DNA of 64,000 nucleotides, from positions 434,001 to 498,000 of the forward strand of contig JBEVXH010000004.1 in the NCBI GenBank assembly GCA_040506195.1. The letters run 5' to 3'. This document shows positions 27,231 to 35,934 of the stretch, in pieces. Origin of the DNA: Thiodiazotropha sp040506195 (lineage in GTDB: Bacteria; Pseudomonadota; Gammaproteobacteria; Chromatiales; Chromatiaceae). Position 1 is the stretch's first letter. Each line of letters begins with the position of its first letter. Under the pieces are notes generated by a model, which was not told where the DNA came from, did not search any database, and worked only from the letters and a program-made list of their open reading frames with translations. The position numbers and the translations under genes are program-made.

Positions 27231-28265
27231 TTAAGAGCCCGGTGTGCGTACCCAGTCCAACACGTGCAGAGGCTTTGTGGCATCCATGACCAGCGCGAAA
27301 CTGACCTTCTCGAAGGTACGGAAGACCATCAGATGGCCGGCCTCTTCCAGCGGCAGCGTGACCGTTTCACCGCGGCCCTTGACGATGTCGCGGATAGCTT
27401 CGCCACCCTGCAGTATGCGCAGTACATGGCCGGCTTCCAGGCCCACATTGGCGCCCTTGTTCAACACCACCACGTTGTATTGCCCGATCTGGGTCACGCC
27501 GTTGAGCACCGAGATGATGCGCCCTTCGATGGGACTCTCGGGTACCCTGGGTTGAAAGTCGATCAGCGGCTCGTCCTCTTGCTCCTTGATCAGGCGGTCG
27601 CCGATGATCGCTTCCATATCGGAGGAGGTAAGCAGCAGCTTGGCGGGATCGCCCGTTCTTTTCAGTTCGGAAGTGCCGACATAGAGGGCTTCATAGCCGA
27701 GAACCTCGCCCGTATCAGGATCTTTATAGGGCTTCTCCGGTCTAACCACCGCGTATTGGATGGGCCGCTCCTCCATGATGCTGCGCGCGTAGTAGCTGAT
27801 GCCGGCGCCGCCCACAATATGGTCATCCAGAAAATGGACGATATAGGGCGCCTTTTCCAGCTCATTCTCGTCGACCACATAGGGGCGGGTCAGGAATGGG
27901 GCGATGGCATCGATGGGGATGGTCGGAATCGCCTGATCCAGCGGGGTGGCCCGGATTTTCGGTGATAGACTGTTTTTGCGGCTCAGTTGGAGTACCGGTC
28001 GACCATCGCGATAGGTTAGGACAATTTCGTCACCGGGATAGATCAGATGCGGATTTTCGATTTGCGGATTGACATACCAGACCTCCGGCCACAGCCAGGG
28101 ATCCTGCAGAAACATCGATGAGATGTCCCACAGCGTATCGCCCTTGACCACGGTATAACGTTCCGGGTGTGAGGGATTCAGCGCGACATGCTCGGCCGCA
28201 AGTGCGGAAAAGGAGAGCAGCAGGCCGCTGATGACTCCGATGAGTTTGTTGTTAAGATATGACAT
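27231..28265 (-). CDS. Secreted LysM peptidoglycan-binding protein
   Basis: 344 residues with a signal peptide (MSYLNNKLIGVISGLLLSFSALAA). A single LysM domain at about residues 36-85 (YTVVKGDTLWDISSMFLQDPW to IYPGDEIVL) binds peptidoglycan. The remaining 250 residues are a conserved beta-rich domain (LFLIGxG-free; visible blocks PFLTRPYVVDENELEKAPYI and ILQGGEAIRDIVKGRGETV). LysM proteins of this layout regularly precede dprA in gammaproteobacteria. Divergent from def, with about 185 bases between starts that must hold both promoters. Enzymatic function unknown; a cell-envelope structural role is likely. Confidence 0.88.
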   Translation of the reverse strand: MSYLNNKLIGVISGLLLSFSALAAEHVALNPSHPERYTVVKGDTLWDISSMFLQDPWLWPEVWYVNPQIENPHLIYPGDEIVLTYRDGRPVLQLSRKNSLSPKIRATPLDQAIPTIPIDAIAPFLTRPYVVDENELEKAPYIVHFLDDHIVGGAGISYYARSIMEERPIQYAVVRPEKPYKDPDTGEVLGYEALYVGTSELKRTGDPAKLLLTSSDMEAIIGDRLIKEQEDEPLIDFQPRVPESPIEGRIISVLNGVTQIGQYNVVVLNKGANVGLEAGHVLRILQGGEAIRDIVKGRGETVTLPLEEAGHLMVFRTFEKVSFALVMDATKPLHVLDWVRTPGS

Positions 28266-28450
28266 AACTATTCCCTTGGGTACGAAACGGAAAACCTAGC
28301 GATCAACTGCGGATATTCTTCCGTGTGTTGTGTTCTATACTCGATGACGATTTTTCGTGAAAAACAGTCTGTGACACTACACTAGTTTCCAGTATGATCA
28401 TAATGTTAGCGCAATTTCTTGCATTTGTACTATAGATTTTGGAAAAACAG

Positions 28451-28984
28451 ATGGCGATTCTAGACATACTCCACTTTCCCGATCCACGACTGCGCAACAA
28501 GGCCAAACCTGTGGCTCAGGTTGACGACTCTATACGTCGGCTGATTGACGATATGCTTGAGACCATGTATCAGGCGCCGGGGATCGGGCTTGCCGCGACC
28601 CAGGTCAACGTCGCCAAACGGGTGGTCGTTATCGATCTGTCCGAAGAGAAAAATCAACCACTTTGCCTGGTCAATCCCGAGATTATCGAGAAGGATGGCG
28701 AAGAGCAGATGGAAGAGGGGTGTCTTTCGGTCCCCGGCGTCTACGAGATGGTGAAACGGGCCAATCAGATCCGGGTCAGGGCCCTCGGTCGTGACGGTGC
28801 CGCCTTCGAAATGGAGGCCGAGGGATTGCTGTCTGTCTGTATTCAGCATGAACTGGATCACCTGGAAGGTAAATTGTTTGTGGACTATCTCTCCAGCCTC
28901 AAGCGTCAGCGGATCCGCAAGAAGCTGGAAAAGGAGAGTCGGCAGCAGGAAACCCCCGGTACAAAAGCCCACCAGGTCATCTGA
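28451..28984 (+). CDS. def: Peptide deformylase
   Basis: 177 residues from ATG 28451 (MAILDILHFPDPRL); the in-frame TTG at 28439 is not needed. The three family motifs are intact: GIGLAATQ near residue 45, EEGCLSVPG near residue 90 with the metal-binding Cys, and QHELDHLEG near residue 135 with two metal-binding His and the catalytic Glu. It removes the formyl group from nascent proteins. First gene of the def-fmt-rsmB operon, with 120 bases before fmt. Slightly longer C-terminal tail than E. coli Def, ending TPGTKAHQVI. Confidence 0.97.
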   Translation: MAILDILHFPDPRLRNKAKPVAQVDDSIRRLIDDMLETMYQAPGIGLAATQVNVAKRVVVIDLSEEKNQPLCLVNPEIIEKDGEEQMEEGCLSVPGVYEMVKRANQIRVRALGRDGAAFEMEAEGLLSVCIQHELDHLEGKLFVDYLSSLKRQRIRKKLEKESRQQETPGTKAHQVI

Positions 28985-29104
28985 ACACGCTCTGGAGTCC
29001 CATCTTGATCCAATATTTATCCGTCCATTCTGGTTTGTCTGAGACACCGGTCCCAAACCTATCAAATCCAACCCGATATTTTGACCAAAGCAGGTCAATC
29101 GCTC

Positions 29105-30043
29105 ATGTCTGAGTCACTGAAAATCGCGTTTGCCGGCACGCCGGCGTTTGCCGCCACTGCGCTTGAGGCCCTGCTGACCACTCATCACCAGGTGGTGGCC
29201 GTCTATACCCAACCGGATCGACCCGCCGGCAGGGGCAGGAAAGTGCAACTCAGTCCGGTTAAGGAGATGGCCCTGGCAAAGGGCATAGAGGTCAGGCAGC
29301 CACAAACATTGAAGGATGAGATCGCACAGCATGAACTGGCCGGCCTGAACGCGGATTTGATGGTGGTGGTGGCCTATGGATTGTTACTGCCGCAGGCTGT
29401 TTTGGATACTCCCAGGCTGGGTTGTATCAACATACATGCATCCCTGTTGCCGCGCTGGCGGGGAGCCGCGCCGATCCAGCGGGCGCTGTTGGCCGGCGAC
29501 AAGGAGAGTGGCGTCACCATCATGCGGATGGAGGCCGGCCTCGACACCGGACCGATGCTGTATGCCTTGAAGACGCCGATTCATGACGATGATACCGGTG
29601 GTACCCTGCATGACCGCTTGGCGCTGTTGGGCGCGCGGGCGCTGGTGACCTGTCTGCCCGATCTGGCCGATGGCAGACTGCAAGCCGAAATCCAGGACGA
29701 GCATCTGGCCAACTATGCCGGTAAGCTGGAAAAACAGGAGGGATTGATCGACTGGACACGACCCGCTGCAGAGATTGACCGCAAGGTGCGGGCCTTTAAT
29801 CCGTGGCCCGTGGCCCAATGCCGCTACGACGACAGGGTAATGCGAATCTGGCAGGCGCAGCCATTGAGCGAAGGGTGTGCCGCCAAGCCGGGGGAGGTAT
29901 TGCGTAGTGGGAAACCCGGCATCGACGTTGCCACCGGCGATGGGGTTTTGCGAATCACCCAACTGCAGATGCCGGGAAAACGTGCCATGTCCGCCGCCGA
30001 TTTTCTCAATGCCCACTCGATGGATGGCGTGGTATTGGGGTGA
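29105..30043 (+). CDS. fmt: Methionyl-tRNA formyltransferase
   Basis: 312 residues from ATG 29105 (MSESLKIAFAGTPAFAA); a TTG at 29081 is in frame. The formyl-transfer domain has SLLPRWRGAAPIQRALLAGD with the catalytic region, then MEAGLDTGPML; the C-terminal OB-like domain begins around residue 205 (DWTRPAAEIDRKVRAFNPWP). It formylates initiator Met-tRNA using 10-formyl-tetrahydrofolate, matching def next door. Its stop overlaps the rsmB start (TGATG), so translation is coupled. Confidence 0.97.
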   Translation: MSESLKIAFAGTPAFAATALEALLTTHHQVVAVYTQPDRPAGRGRKVQLSPVKEMALAKGIEVRQPQTLKDEIAQHELAGLNADLMVVVAYGLLLPQAVLDTPRLGCINIHASLLPRWRGAAPIQRALLAGDKESGVTIMRMEAGLDTGPMLYALKTPIHDDDTGGTLHDRLALLGARALVTCLPDLADGRLQAEIQDEHLANYAGKLEKQEGLIDWTRPAAEIDRKVRAFNPWPVAQCRYDDRVMRIWQAQPLSEGCAAKPGEVLRSGKPGIDVATGDGVLRITQLQMPGKRAMSAADFLNAHSMDGVVLG

Positions 30044-31371
30044 TGCCGGCCGGCGCGGGGACAATGAAATCCGGAGACCCGCGCCTGGTTTCTGCCTTTG
30101 TGATTCAGAAGGTGCTGGCGGGGCGTTCCCTATCGGAACTGCTGCCGCAATATCTGGGACAGCTTGAGGACAGTCGTGACAGGGGATTGGTTCAGGCGAT
30201 CTGTTTCGGTGTGATGCGCAGCTATCTCAAGCTGCATTTTATACAACGCCAATTAATGGCGAAGCCGTTGAAATCGAGGGACCGGGACATCGAAGCCCTG
30301 ATTTTGATCGGACTTTATCAGCTCCTCTATCTCCGGGTCGGCGACCATGCCGCGATACATGAAACAGCCGGTGCGGCGAACAAGCTCCGCAAGTGTTGGG
30401 CGGTAGGCCTGATCAATGGTGTGCTGCGCAATTTCCAGCGTCGGCGGGAGGGCTTGATCGAAGCCCTTGAGGATGAGCCGGAGGCACGCTATGCCATGCC
30501 GGGCTGGTTGCTGCATGCGCTGCAGACCCAATGGCCTGAGAGCTGGCGGCAGCGTGTAGAGGCGCTCAACTCTCATCCGCCCATGAGCCTCAGGGTCAAC
30601 CAGCAAATCAACTCCCGCGATGACTATCTCGATCTGTTGCGGAAGAATGGTATCGATGCCGAGCCCATACTCCGGGTCGAGAGCGGCATCAACCTGACCA
30701 GGGCCATGGATGTGGAGAGCCTGCCCGGTTTTGCCCGGGGTTGTGTCTCGGTACAGGACGGCGCCGCCCAGCTGGCGGCCGGCCTGTTGGATTTACAGCC
30801 CGGACAACATGTGCTGGATGCCTGCGCCGCCCCTGGCGGCAAAAGCTGCCATATGCTGGAGATGGAGCCGGAAATCGAATTGACGGCTTTGGACAGCGAT
30901 ACCGAGCGTCTGCGGCGGGTCAGTGAAAATCTGTCACGCATCGGACGCCGGGCGACTCTCCGGCAGGGAGATGCCGCCGACCCCGGTGGATCCTGGACCA
31001 GTCAGTGTTATGATCGAATTCTGTTGGATCTGCCCTGCTCGGCAACGGGTGTCATCCGCCGCCATCCGGATATCAAGTATCTGCGCAGGGAGACGGATAT
31101 CATCAATCTGGTGAAACTTCAGAACAAAATTCTGGACACGGTATGGCGGTTGTTGAAACCGGGTGGTGTGATGCTCTATGCAACCTGTTCAATCCTGCCC
31201 CAGGAGAATGAAATGCAGCTGCAGCAATTTCTCAGCCGGCAGGCCGACGCAAAGGAGGATGTGATGGATGTGCCCTGGGGAGAGGCCAGATCCGTAGGGC
31301 GCCAGATCGCTCCCGGTGAGGACGGTCTCGACGGTTTTTATTACGCACGCCTGATAAAAAGAGCCACATGA
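30043..31371 (+). CDS. rsmB: 16S rRNA m5C967 methyltransferase
   Basis: 442 residues. ATG 30043 overlaps the fmt stop; GTG 30040 is an alternative. N-terminal NusB-like RNA-binding domain (residues about 10-140, with DRGLVQAICFGVMRSYLKL), then the Rossmann methyltransferase: SAM loop DACAAPGGKSCHML, ALDSDTERL, and the two catalytic Cys motifs LDLPCSATGVIRRHPD and YATCSILPQENE. It methylates cytosine 967 of 16S rRNA. Four-base overlap (ATGA) with the DUF4390 gene that follows. Length and domain order are standard. Confidence 0.96.
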   Translation: MPAGAGTMKSGDPRLVSAFVIQKVLAGRSLSELLPQYLGQLEDSRDRGLVQAICFGVMRSYLKLHFIQRQLMAKPLKSRDRDIEALILIGLYQLLYLRVGDHAAIHETAGAANKLRKCWAVGLINGVLRNFQRRREGLIEALEDEPEARYAMPGWLLHALQTQWPESWRQRVEALNSHPPMSLRVNQQINSRDDYLDLLRKNGIDAEPILRVESGINLTRAMDVESLPGFARGCVSVQDGAAQLAAGLLDLQPGQHVLDACAAPGGKSCHMLEMEPEIELTALDSDTERLRRVSENLSRIGRRATLRQGDAADPGGSWTSQCYDRILLDLPCSATGVIRRHPDIKYLRRETDIINLVKLQNKILDTVWRLLKPGGVMLYATCSILPQENEMQLQQFLSRQADAKEDVMDVPWGEARSVGRQIAPGEDGLDGFYYARLIKRAT

Positions 31372-31916
31372 AGAGAGGACCCTACTGGTGGTTGCCGCTT
31401 TTGCTGATGTTGCCGCTGATGCAGGCTACGGCCTTCACCATCAAGGATGTTCAGATCATTCAAGTCGACAACGTCTATCAGCTGAATGCCCGAATCGACT
31501 ATCAATTAAGTGAACAGGCCCACGAGGCGCTGAACAGCGGTGTGCCGCTGACCTTGAAAGTGCAACTTCTGGTGGAGAAGGTGTGGCGTGGATTCTGGGA
31601 ACCGAGCCCATTCACGACCACCTTGAGTTTTCAGATTCGCTACCATGCCTTGACGGAGCTCTATCGAATCGTTGACGGACAGACAGGAGATGAACAGAAT
31701 TTCGTCACCCAGGATGCGGCGCTGCACGCATTGGGTGAGATCACCAATCTACCCATGGTCAGCCCGGTAAAACTGGCGCCCGGAGAGGCTTATCAGCTAC
31801 GTTTGCGCGCCGATCTAGACATAGAATCCCTGCCCCTGCCTCTACAGCCGTTGGCCTACCTTGGCAGGGGTTGGAAACTGACGACAGGATGGTCCCAATG
31901 GCCCCTTCAACCTTGA
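31368..31916 (+). CDS. DUF4390 domain protein
   Basis: 182 residues with an N-terminal signal or anchor (WWLPLLLMLPLMQATAFTI). The body is beta-rich with YQLNARIDYQLSEQAHEAL near residue 40, PLTLKVQLLVEKV and the C-terminal PLPLQPLAYLGRGWKLTTGW. This family is known only as a small periplasmic protein encoded between rsmB and ntrY in many gammaproteobacteria and betaproteobacteria. Constant placement before the sensor kinase suggests a periplasmic partner for NtrY, which is inference. Its last 19 bases overlap the start of ntrY. Confidence 0.88.
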   Translation: MKRGPYWWLPLLLMLPLMQATAFTIKDVQIIQVDNVYQLNARIDYQLSEQAHEALNSGVPLTLKVQLLVEKVWRGFWEPSPFTTTLSFQIRYHALTELYRIVDGQTGDEQNFVTQDAALHALGEITNLPMVSPVKLAPGEAYQLRLRADLDIESLPLPLQPLAYLGRGWKLTTGWSQWPLQP

Positions 31917-34087
31917 GCCGACTACGTCTGGGAGGGCTCTCCGTCGGCCTGTTGCTGATACTGCTGCTGGTGAGCCTGCACCTGATGAGCAGCGCGGTTC
32001 AGAACTCCGCCGACTTGAGCCGCTACTTTGTCCCGCTGCTGATATTCAACCTGGCGGGCATGTTCGTACTGTTCGTACTGATCACCTACAACTCGATACG
32101 CCTGATTCGCCAATATCTGAGGCACAGCGCAGGTTCCCGGCTGACCCTGCGCATGGTGTTGATCTTTACCTTGATCTCCCTGCTTCCGGTGGGTGTGGTC
32201 TATTACTACTCCTTCAGTTTTCTACAAGGGGGTATCGACAGCTGGTTTGACGTGCAGATCGACCAGGCCATGCAGGATGCGAGGGATTTGGCCCAGGCTT
32301 CTTTGTCCCTCAATCAGAGGGTCTGGCTGAAATATACGGAACAGCAATTGCTCAGTATCGCGGACACCTCCGAATCGGCCCTCTCGCTGACGATTGCGAA
32401 ACTGCGTCAGCAATCGGGCGCGCTGGAGCTCTCTCTCAGCGATCCTGCCGGGCAGATCATTGCCTACTCCAATGCCGTGGCGGATGAGCTGGTGCCGGCC
32501 AAACCGGATGATTACATCATGCAGCGGCTGCGCGAGGGCAACAGCTATGTCGGATTGGCGAGGGAGAAGGATGAGTTGATGATTCGGGTCGCCGTGGCGG
32601 ACCCGCTCGGGCGCCCCTTTATTATTCAGGGGCTCTATCCCGCATCGGAAAGGGTGAGTGCCTTGTCGGAGAAGCTGGAAGTGGCCTATAACCGCTACAA
32701 GGAGCTTTCCTTCTTGCGTCAATCACTGAAACGCAACTTCTCCCTGACCCTGTTTCTGGTGTTGATGTTCGCCATGTTGTCAGCGGTCTGGGCCGCTTTC
32801 TTCTCGGCCAGGCGCATGGTGGCGCCGATAGCGAACATCGCGGCCGGCACCAAGTCGGTTGCCGAGGGGGATTACGATCGGCGTCTGCCCGTCCCAAGGC
32901 GGGCGGACGAGCTTGCCTTCCTGGTCGCCTCATTCAATACCATGACCCGCCGCATCCGTCAGGCCAGGGATCAGGCCGCCGCGAGCCAGCGTGAAGTGGA
33001 GGGACAGCGCGCCTACCTTGAAACCGTCCTGGCCCGGCTCTCGTCCGGAGTGCTGACCTTTGATGCGCAACGTAAATTGCGCACGGCCAATCCGGCCGCT
33101 GAAAAGATCCTGAGCATCAATTTGGATAGGATGATCGATCTGCCGGTTCAGGCATTGGCCCTTGAGTCACCCATTTTGAGACAGTTCGCCGAAGGTTTGG
33201 AGGTTCCATTACGCCAGATCGACAAGGAGTGGCGCGGCGAATTGACCCTGTTTGGCGGTGAGGGGCGTAAGGTCTTGATCTGCAGGGCCACGCCTTTCGC
33301 CCAGCCCAATGGACGCAAAGGTCATATCGTTTTGTTCGATGACGTAACGGCTCTGATTCGTGCTCAGCGGGATGCTGCCTGGGGTGAAGTGGCACGGCGT
33401 CTGGCCCACGAGATAAAAAATCCGTTGACGCCTATCCAGCTTTCGGCAGAGCGCTTGCGCCATAAATATCTCAAGGATATGCCGAAGAAAGATGCCGAGG
33501 TGCTCGATCGCGCGACCCATACCATCGTACAGCAAGTAGAAGCCATGAAGAGCATGGTCAACGACTTTTCCGAGTATGCCCGTCCACCGCAAATGGAGCT
33601 GAAGCCGATCAAGCCGGATACCCTGATCGGGGAGATTGTGGACCTCTATCGGGGTACTCATGGGGTGGGGTTTGAAATTGACCTGTCGGCCACTAACGCC
33701 AGGATAGAGGCGGATCCCCTGCGTATACGTCAAGTTGTACACAATCTTGTTAAAAACGCCGTCGAGGCGTTGGAGGGCAAGAAGCGGGGTAAGGTCTCCC
33801 TTGTCTCCAGGGTTCTGAGTAGGGATGACCACCCATACTATGAATTGCGCGTGCAGGATAATGGTCCGGGCTTTGCTGAGGCGATGATTCAAGAGCTCTT
33901 CGAACCCTATGTCACAACCAAACCTAAGGGAACCGGATTGGGTTTGGCGATCGTAAAGAAGATTGTTGAGGAACATGGCGGTATCATCTGGGCGGAAAAC
34001 TGTGATAAAGGGGCCTGTATGGTGGTACAACTGCCGATGCTGCTGGACTTGGCTCGAGAGAGTGCAACAGAGGAGAGTGAAGTATGA
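31898..34087 (+). CDS. ntrY: Two-component sensor histidine kinase NtrY
   Basis: 729 residues. I prefer ATG 31898 (MAPSTLSRLRLGG) with AGGA eight bases upstream; ATG 31889 is possible. Three hydrophobic segments near the N-terminus, a periplasmic or extracytoplasmic stretch (about 100-270), a further segment near 285 followed by HAMP (about 295-350), a PAS domain (about 370-480), the phospho-acceptor His in RRLAHEIKNPLTPIQLSAER near residue 503, and an HATPase domain with NLVKNAVEAL, DNGPGF and GTGLGLAIVKKI. It senses redox or nitrogen state in other bacteria and phosphorylates NtrX. ATGA overlap with ntrX. Confidence 0.94.
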   Translation: MAPSTLSRLRLGGLSVGLLLILLLVSLHLMSSAVQNSADLSRYFVPLLIFNLAGMFVLFVLITYNSIRLIRQYLRHSAGSRLTLRMVLIFTLISLLPVGVVYYYSFSFLQGGIDSWFDVQIDQAMQDARDLAQASLSLNQRVWLKYTEQQLLSIADTSESALSLTIAKLRQQSGALELSLSDPAGQIIAYSNAVADELVPAKPDDYIMQRLREGNSYVGLAREKDELMIRVAVADPLGRPFIIQGLYPASERVSALSEKLEVAYNRYKELSFLRQSLKRNFSLTLFLVLMFAMLSAVWAAFFSARRMVAPIANIAAGTKSVAEGDYDRRLPVPRRADELAFLVASFNTMTRRIRQARDQAAASQREVEGQRAYLETVLARLSSGVLTFDAQRKLRTANPAAEKILSINLDRMIDLPVQALALESPILRQFAEGLEVPLRQIDKEWRGELTLFGGEGRKVLICRATPFAQPNGRKGHIVLFDDVTALIRAQRDAAWGEVARRLAHEIKNPLTPIQLSAERLRHKYLKDMPKKDAEVLDRATHTIVQQVEAMKSMVNDFSEYARPPQMELKPIKPDTLIGEIVDLYRGTHGVGFEIDLSATNARIEADPLRIRQVVHNLVKNAVEALEGKKRGKVSLVSRVLSRDDHPYYELRVQDNGPGFAEAMIQELFEPYVTTKPKGTGLGLAIVKKIVEEHGGIIWAENCDKGACMVVQLPMLLDLARESATEESEV

Positions 34088-35454
34088 GTCGCGCCTATAT
34101 CCTGGTTGTGGATGATGAGCCTGACATCCGCAACCTGGTAAAAGAGATTCTACAGGATGAATCCTACGAGGTTGCGATGGCTGAGGACGGGAAATCGGCC
34201 CGCCAGGCGCTGCGGGATCGTCGCCCTGAGCTGATCCTGCTCGATATCTGGATGCCCGATGTGGATGGCATCACCCTGTTGAAAGAGTGGGGTGAGAATG
34301 AGGGACTGCCCTGTCCGGTGATCATGATGTCGGGTCATGGCACGGTGGAGACCGCCGTCGAAGCCACTCGATTGGGAGCCTATGATTTTCTGGAGAAGCC
34401 ACTCTCTTTGGCTAAGTTGTTATTGACGGTCAATCGCGCCTTGGAGGCGGAACAGCTCAAGCAGGAGAATGTCGGGCTGAAACGCCATATACATGCCGTG
34501 CATGAGCCGACCGGCAGAAGCCCGGTGATGCAGCGTCTGCGTGAGCAGGTAAAAAGGATTGCCCAACACGACACCTGGGTGCTGGTGACCGGAGAGCCCG
34601 GCAGTGGCCGCGAAACCCTGGCGCGCTATCTCCACTCGCAGAGCGTTCGCAGCGACCGCCCCTTTGTGGAGGTCAATGTCAGCTCGATTGTGAAGGGGAA
34701 TGCCGCACAAGAGTTGTTTGGTAGTGAAAGTGACGGACGTATCCACTACGGACGACTTGAGCAGGCCGTGGGAGGGACCCTGTTCCTGGATGAAGTGGCC
34801 GATATGGATCTGGAGGCTCAATCACAATTGGTGGGTGCGCTGGATACCGGTCGTTTCCTGCGGGTTGGCGGCACTGATCCGGTGAGTATCGATGTCAGGA
34901 TCATTGCCGCCACACAACATAATCTGGAAGAGGCGGTGCAAGAGGGAACATTTCGTGAGGATCTATTCTATCATCTCAATGTGGTGCCCCTGCATGTGCC
35001 GCCATTGCGCGAACATGCGGAGGATGTCCCGGAGCTGCTCAACTTCTATGTGGACTGGTATGTAAACCATGAAAAGCTGCCCTATCGGCACTTCAACGTG
35101 GGAGCGCAAAATACCCTGCGCAACCATCCTTGGCACGGCAATGTCCGGGAATTGAAAAATCTGGTGCAGCGGTTACTGATCCTGGGCGCCGGCAACGAGA
35201 TTTCCCAGGAGGAGGTGGAAGCGGCGCTGGGAGCGCCCGATGTGGGGACTTCCCTGGGTGGACTGGAATCCCTGGTCACCTTCGATCAACCCCTGCGACA
35301 GGCCAGAGAGGAGTTCGAAAAGGTCTACCTGGAGTATCAGTTGCGTCAGCACGAAGGCAATATCTCGCGCATGGCGAAAGAGGTGGGCATGGAGCGGACC
35401 CATCTATACCGTAAATTGAAATCCCTGGAGATCGAATTCAAAGACAAGCGGTGA
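34084..35454 (+). CDS. ntrX: Response regulator NtrX (NtrC family, without sigma-54 contact loop)
   Basis: 456 residues. Receiver domain 1-120 with the phospho-accepting Asp in LILLDIWMPD near residue 55. AAA+ domain about 142-365 has Walker A GEPGSGRETLAR, where the usual Lys is Arg, and Walker B GGTLFLDEVADM. The loop that normally reads GAFTGA is absent: ELFGSESDGRIHYGRLEQA runs straight through. The FIS-type HTH (EGNISRMAKEVGMERTHLYRKL) is at the C-terminus. Loss of GAFTGA is known in NtrX proteins and means it is unlikely to activate sigma-54 promoters; it probably acts as a sigma-70 regulator or repressor. Confidence 0.94.
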   Translation: MSRAYILVVDDEPDIRNLVKEILQDESYEVAMAEDGKSARQALRDRRPELILLDIWMPDVDGITLLKEWGENEGLPCPVIMMSGHGTVETAVEATRLGAYDFLEKPLSLAKLLLTVNRALEAEQLKQENVGLKRHIHAVHEPTGRSPVMQRLREQVKRIAQHDTWVLVTGEPGSGRETLARYLHSQSVRSDRPFVEVNVSSIVKGNAAQELFGSESDGRIHYGRLEQAVGGTLFLDEVADMDLEAQSQLVGALDTGRFLRVGGTDPVSIDVRIIAATQHNLEEAVQEGTFREDLFYHLNVVPLHVPPLREHAEDVPELLNFYVDWYVNHEKLPYRHFNVGAQNTLRNHPWHGNVRELKNLVQRLLILGAGNEISQEEVEAALGAPDVGTSLGGLESLVTFDQPLRQAREEFEKVYLEYQLRQHEGNISRMAKEVGMERTHLYRKLKSLEIEFKDKR

Positions 35455-35934
35455 TTGAAGAAGGTCCGCAAATGAACGCGAATAAACGCAAATGTTGTTA
35501 TGGGGGTGGCTTGCCGCACCCGATGCGCCAAAAAGACCGCTGACCTGAATGCGGCTCATACTGCCGGTAGTTTTAACAGTTTTGTAGTTAACCCTGATCC
35601 GGGAGACCGCTTCGAAACGGTCTTCGAACAGGTTCCGTAAATGGTTGGTCGCCCCGATCTCTGAGAATGAGTAATCTGCCTGTAGTGCTTTGTCACTCAT
35701 ATAGTTCGGGTGGGCACAAAAGGTATAGGTTTGGTAGCAGATCAAACAAGGGTTCCAGGTGACAATTATCGCCAAACAGCGTCATATCTATATCGCCTAT
35801 ATGAATGCTATATTTCAAACAGATATAGTGGTAACCACCAGAGCCTATTGGATTAGCATTTACAGGCCCTAAGGCAGATAGGTCAGTCTGATCTGTGTGC
35901 CGGCAGGCCTTAAACAACAACACCCGATGAAACA
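35455..35934. other. Intergenic region with a dispersed repeat and possible gene remnant
   Basis: 480 bases between ntrX and trkA. It begins with the dispersed repeat gcaaatgaacgcgaataa (35465-35496) and a GGTGGCTTGCCGCACC hairpin-like block (35505-35520). The minus strand from 35935 to about 35530 shows two adjacent open frames of 80 and 120 codons in different phases, which may be a decayed gene; I cannot name it. Confidence 0.45.
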
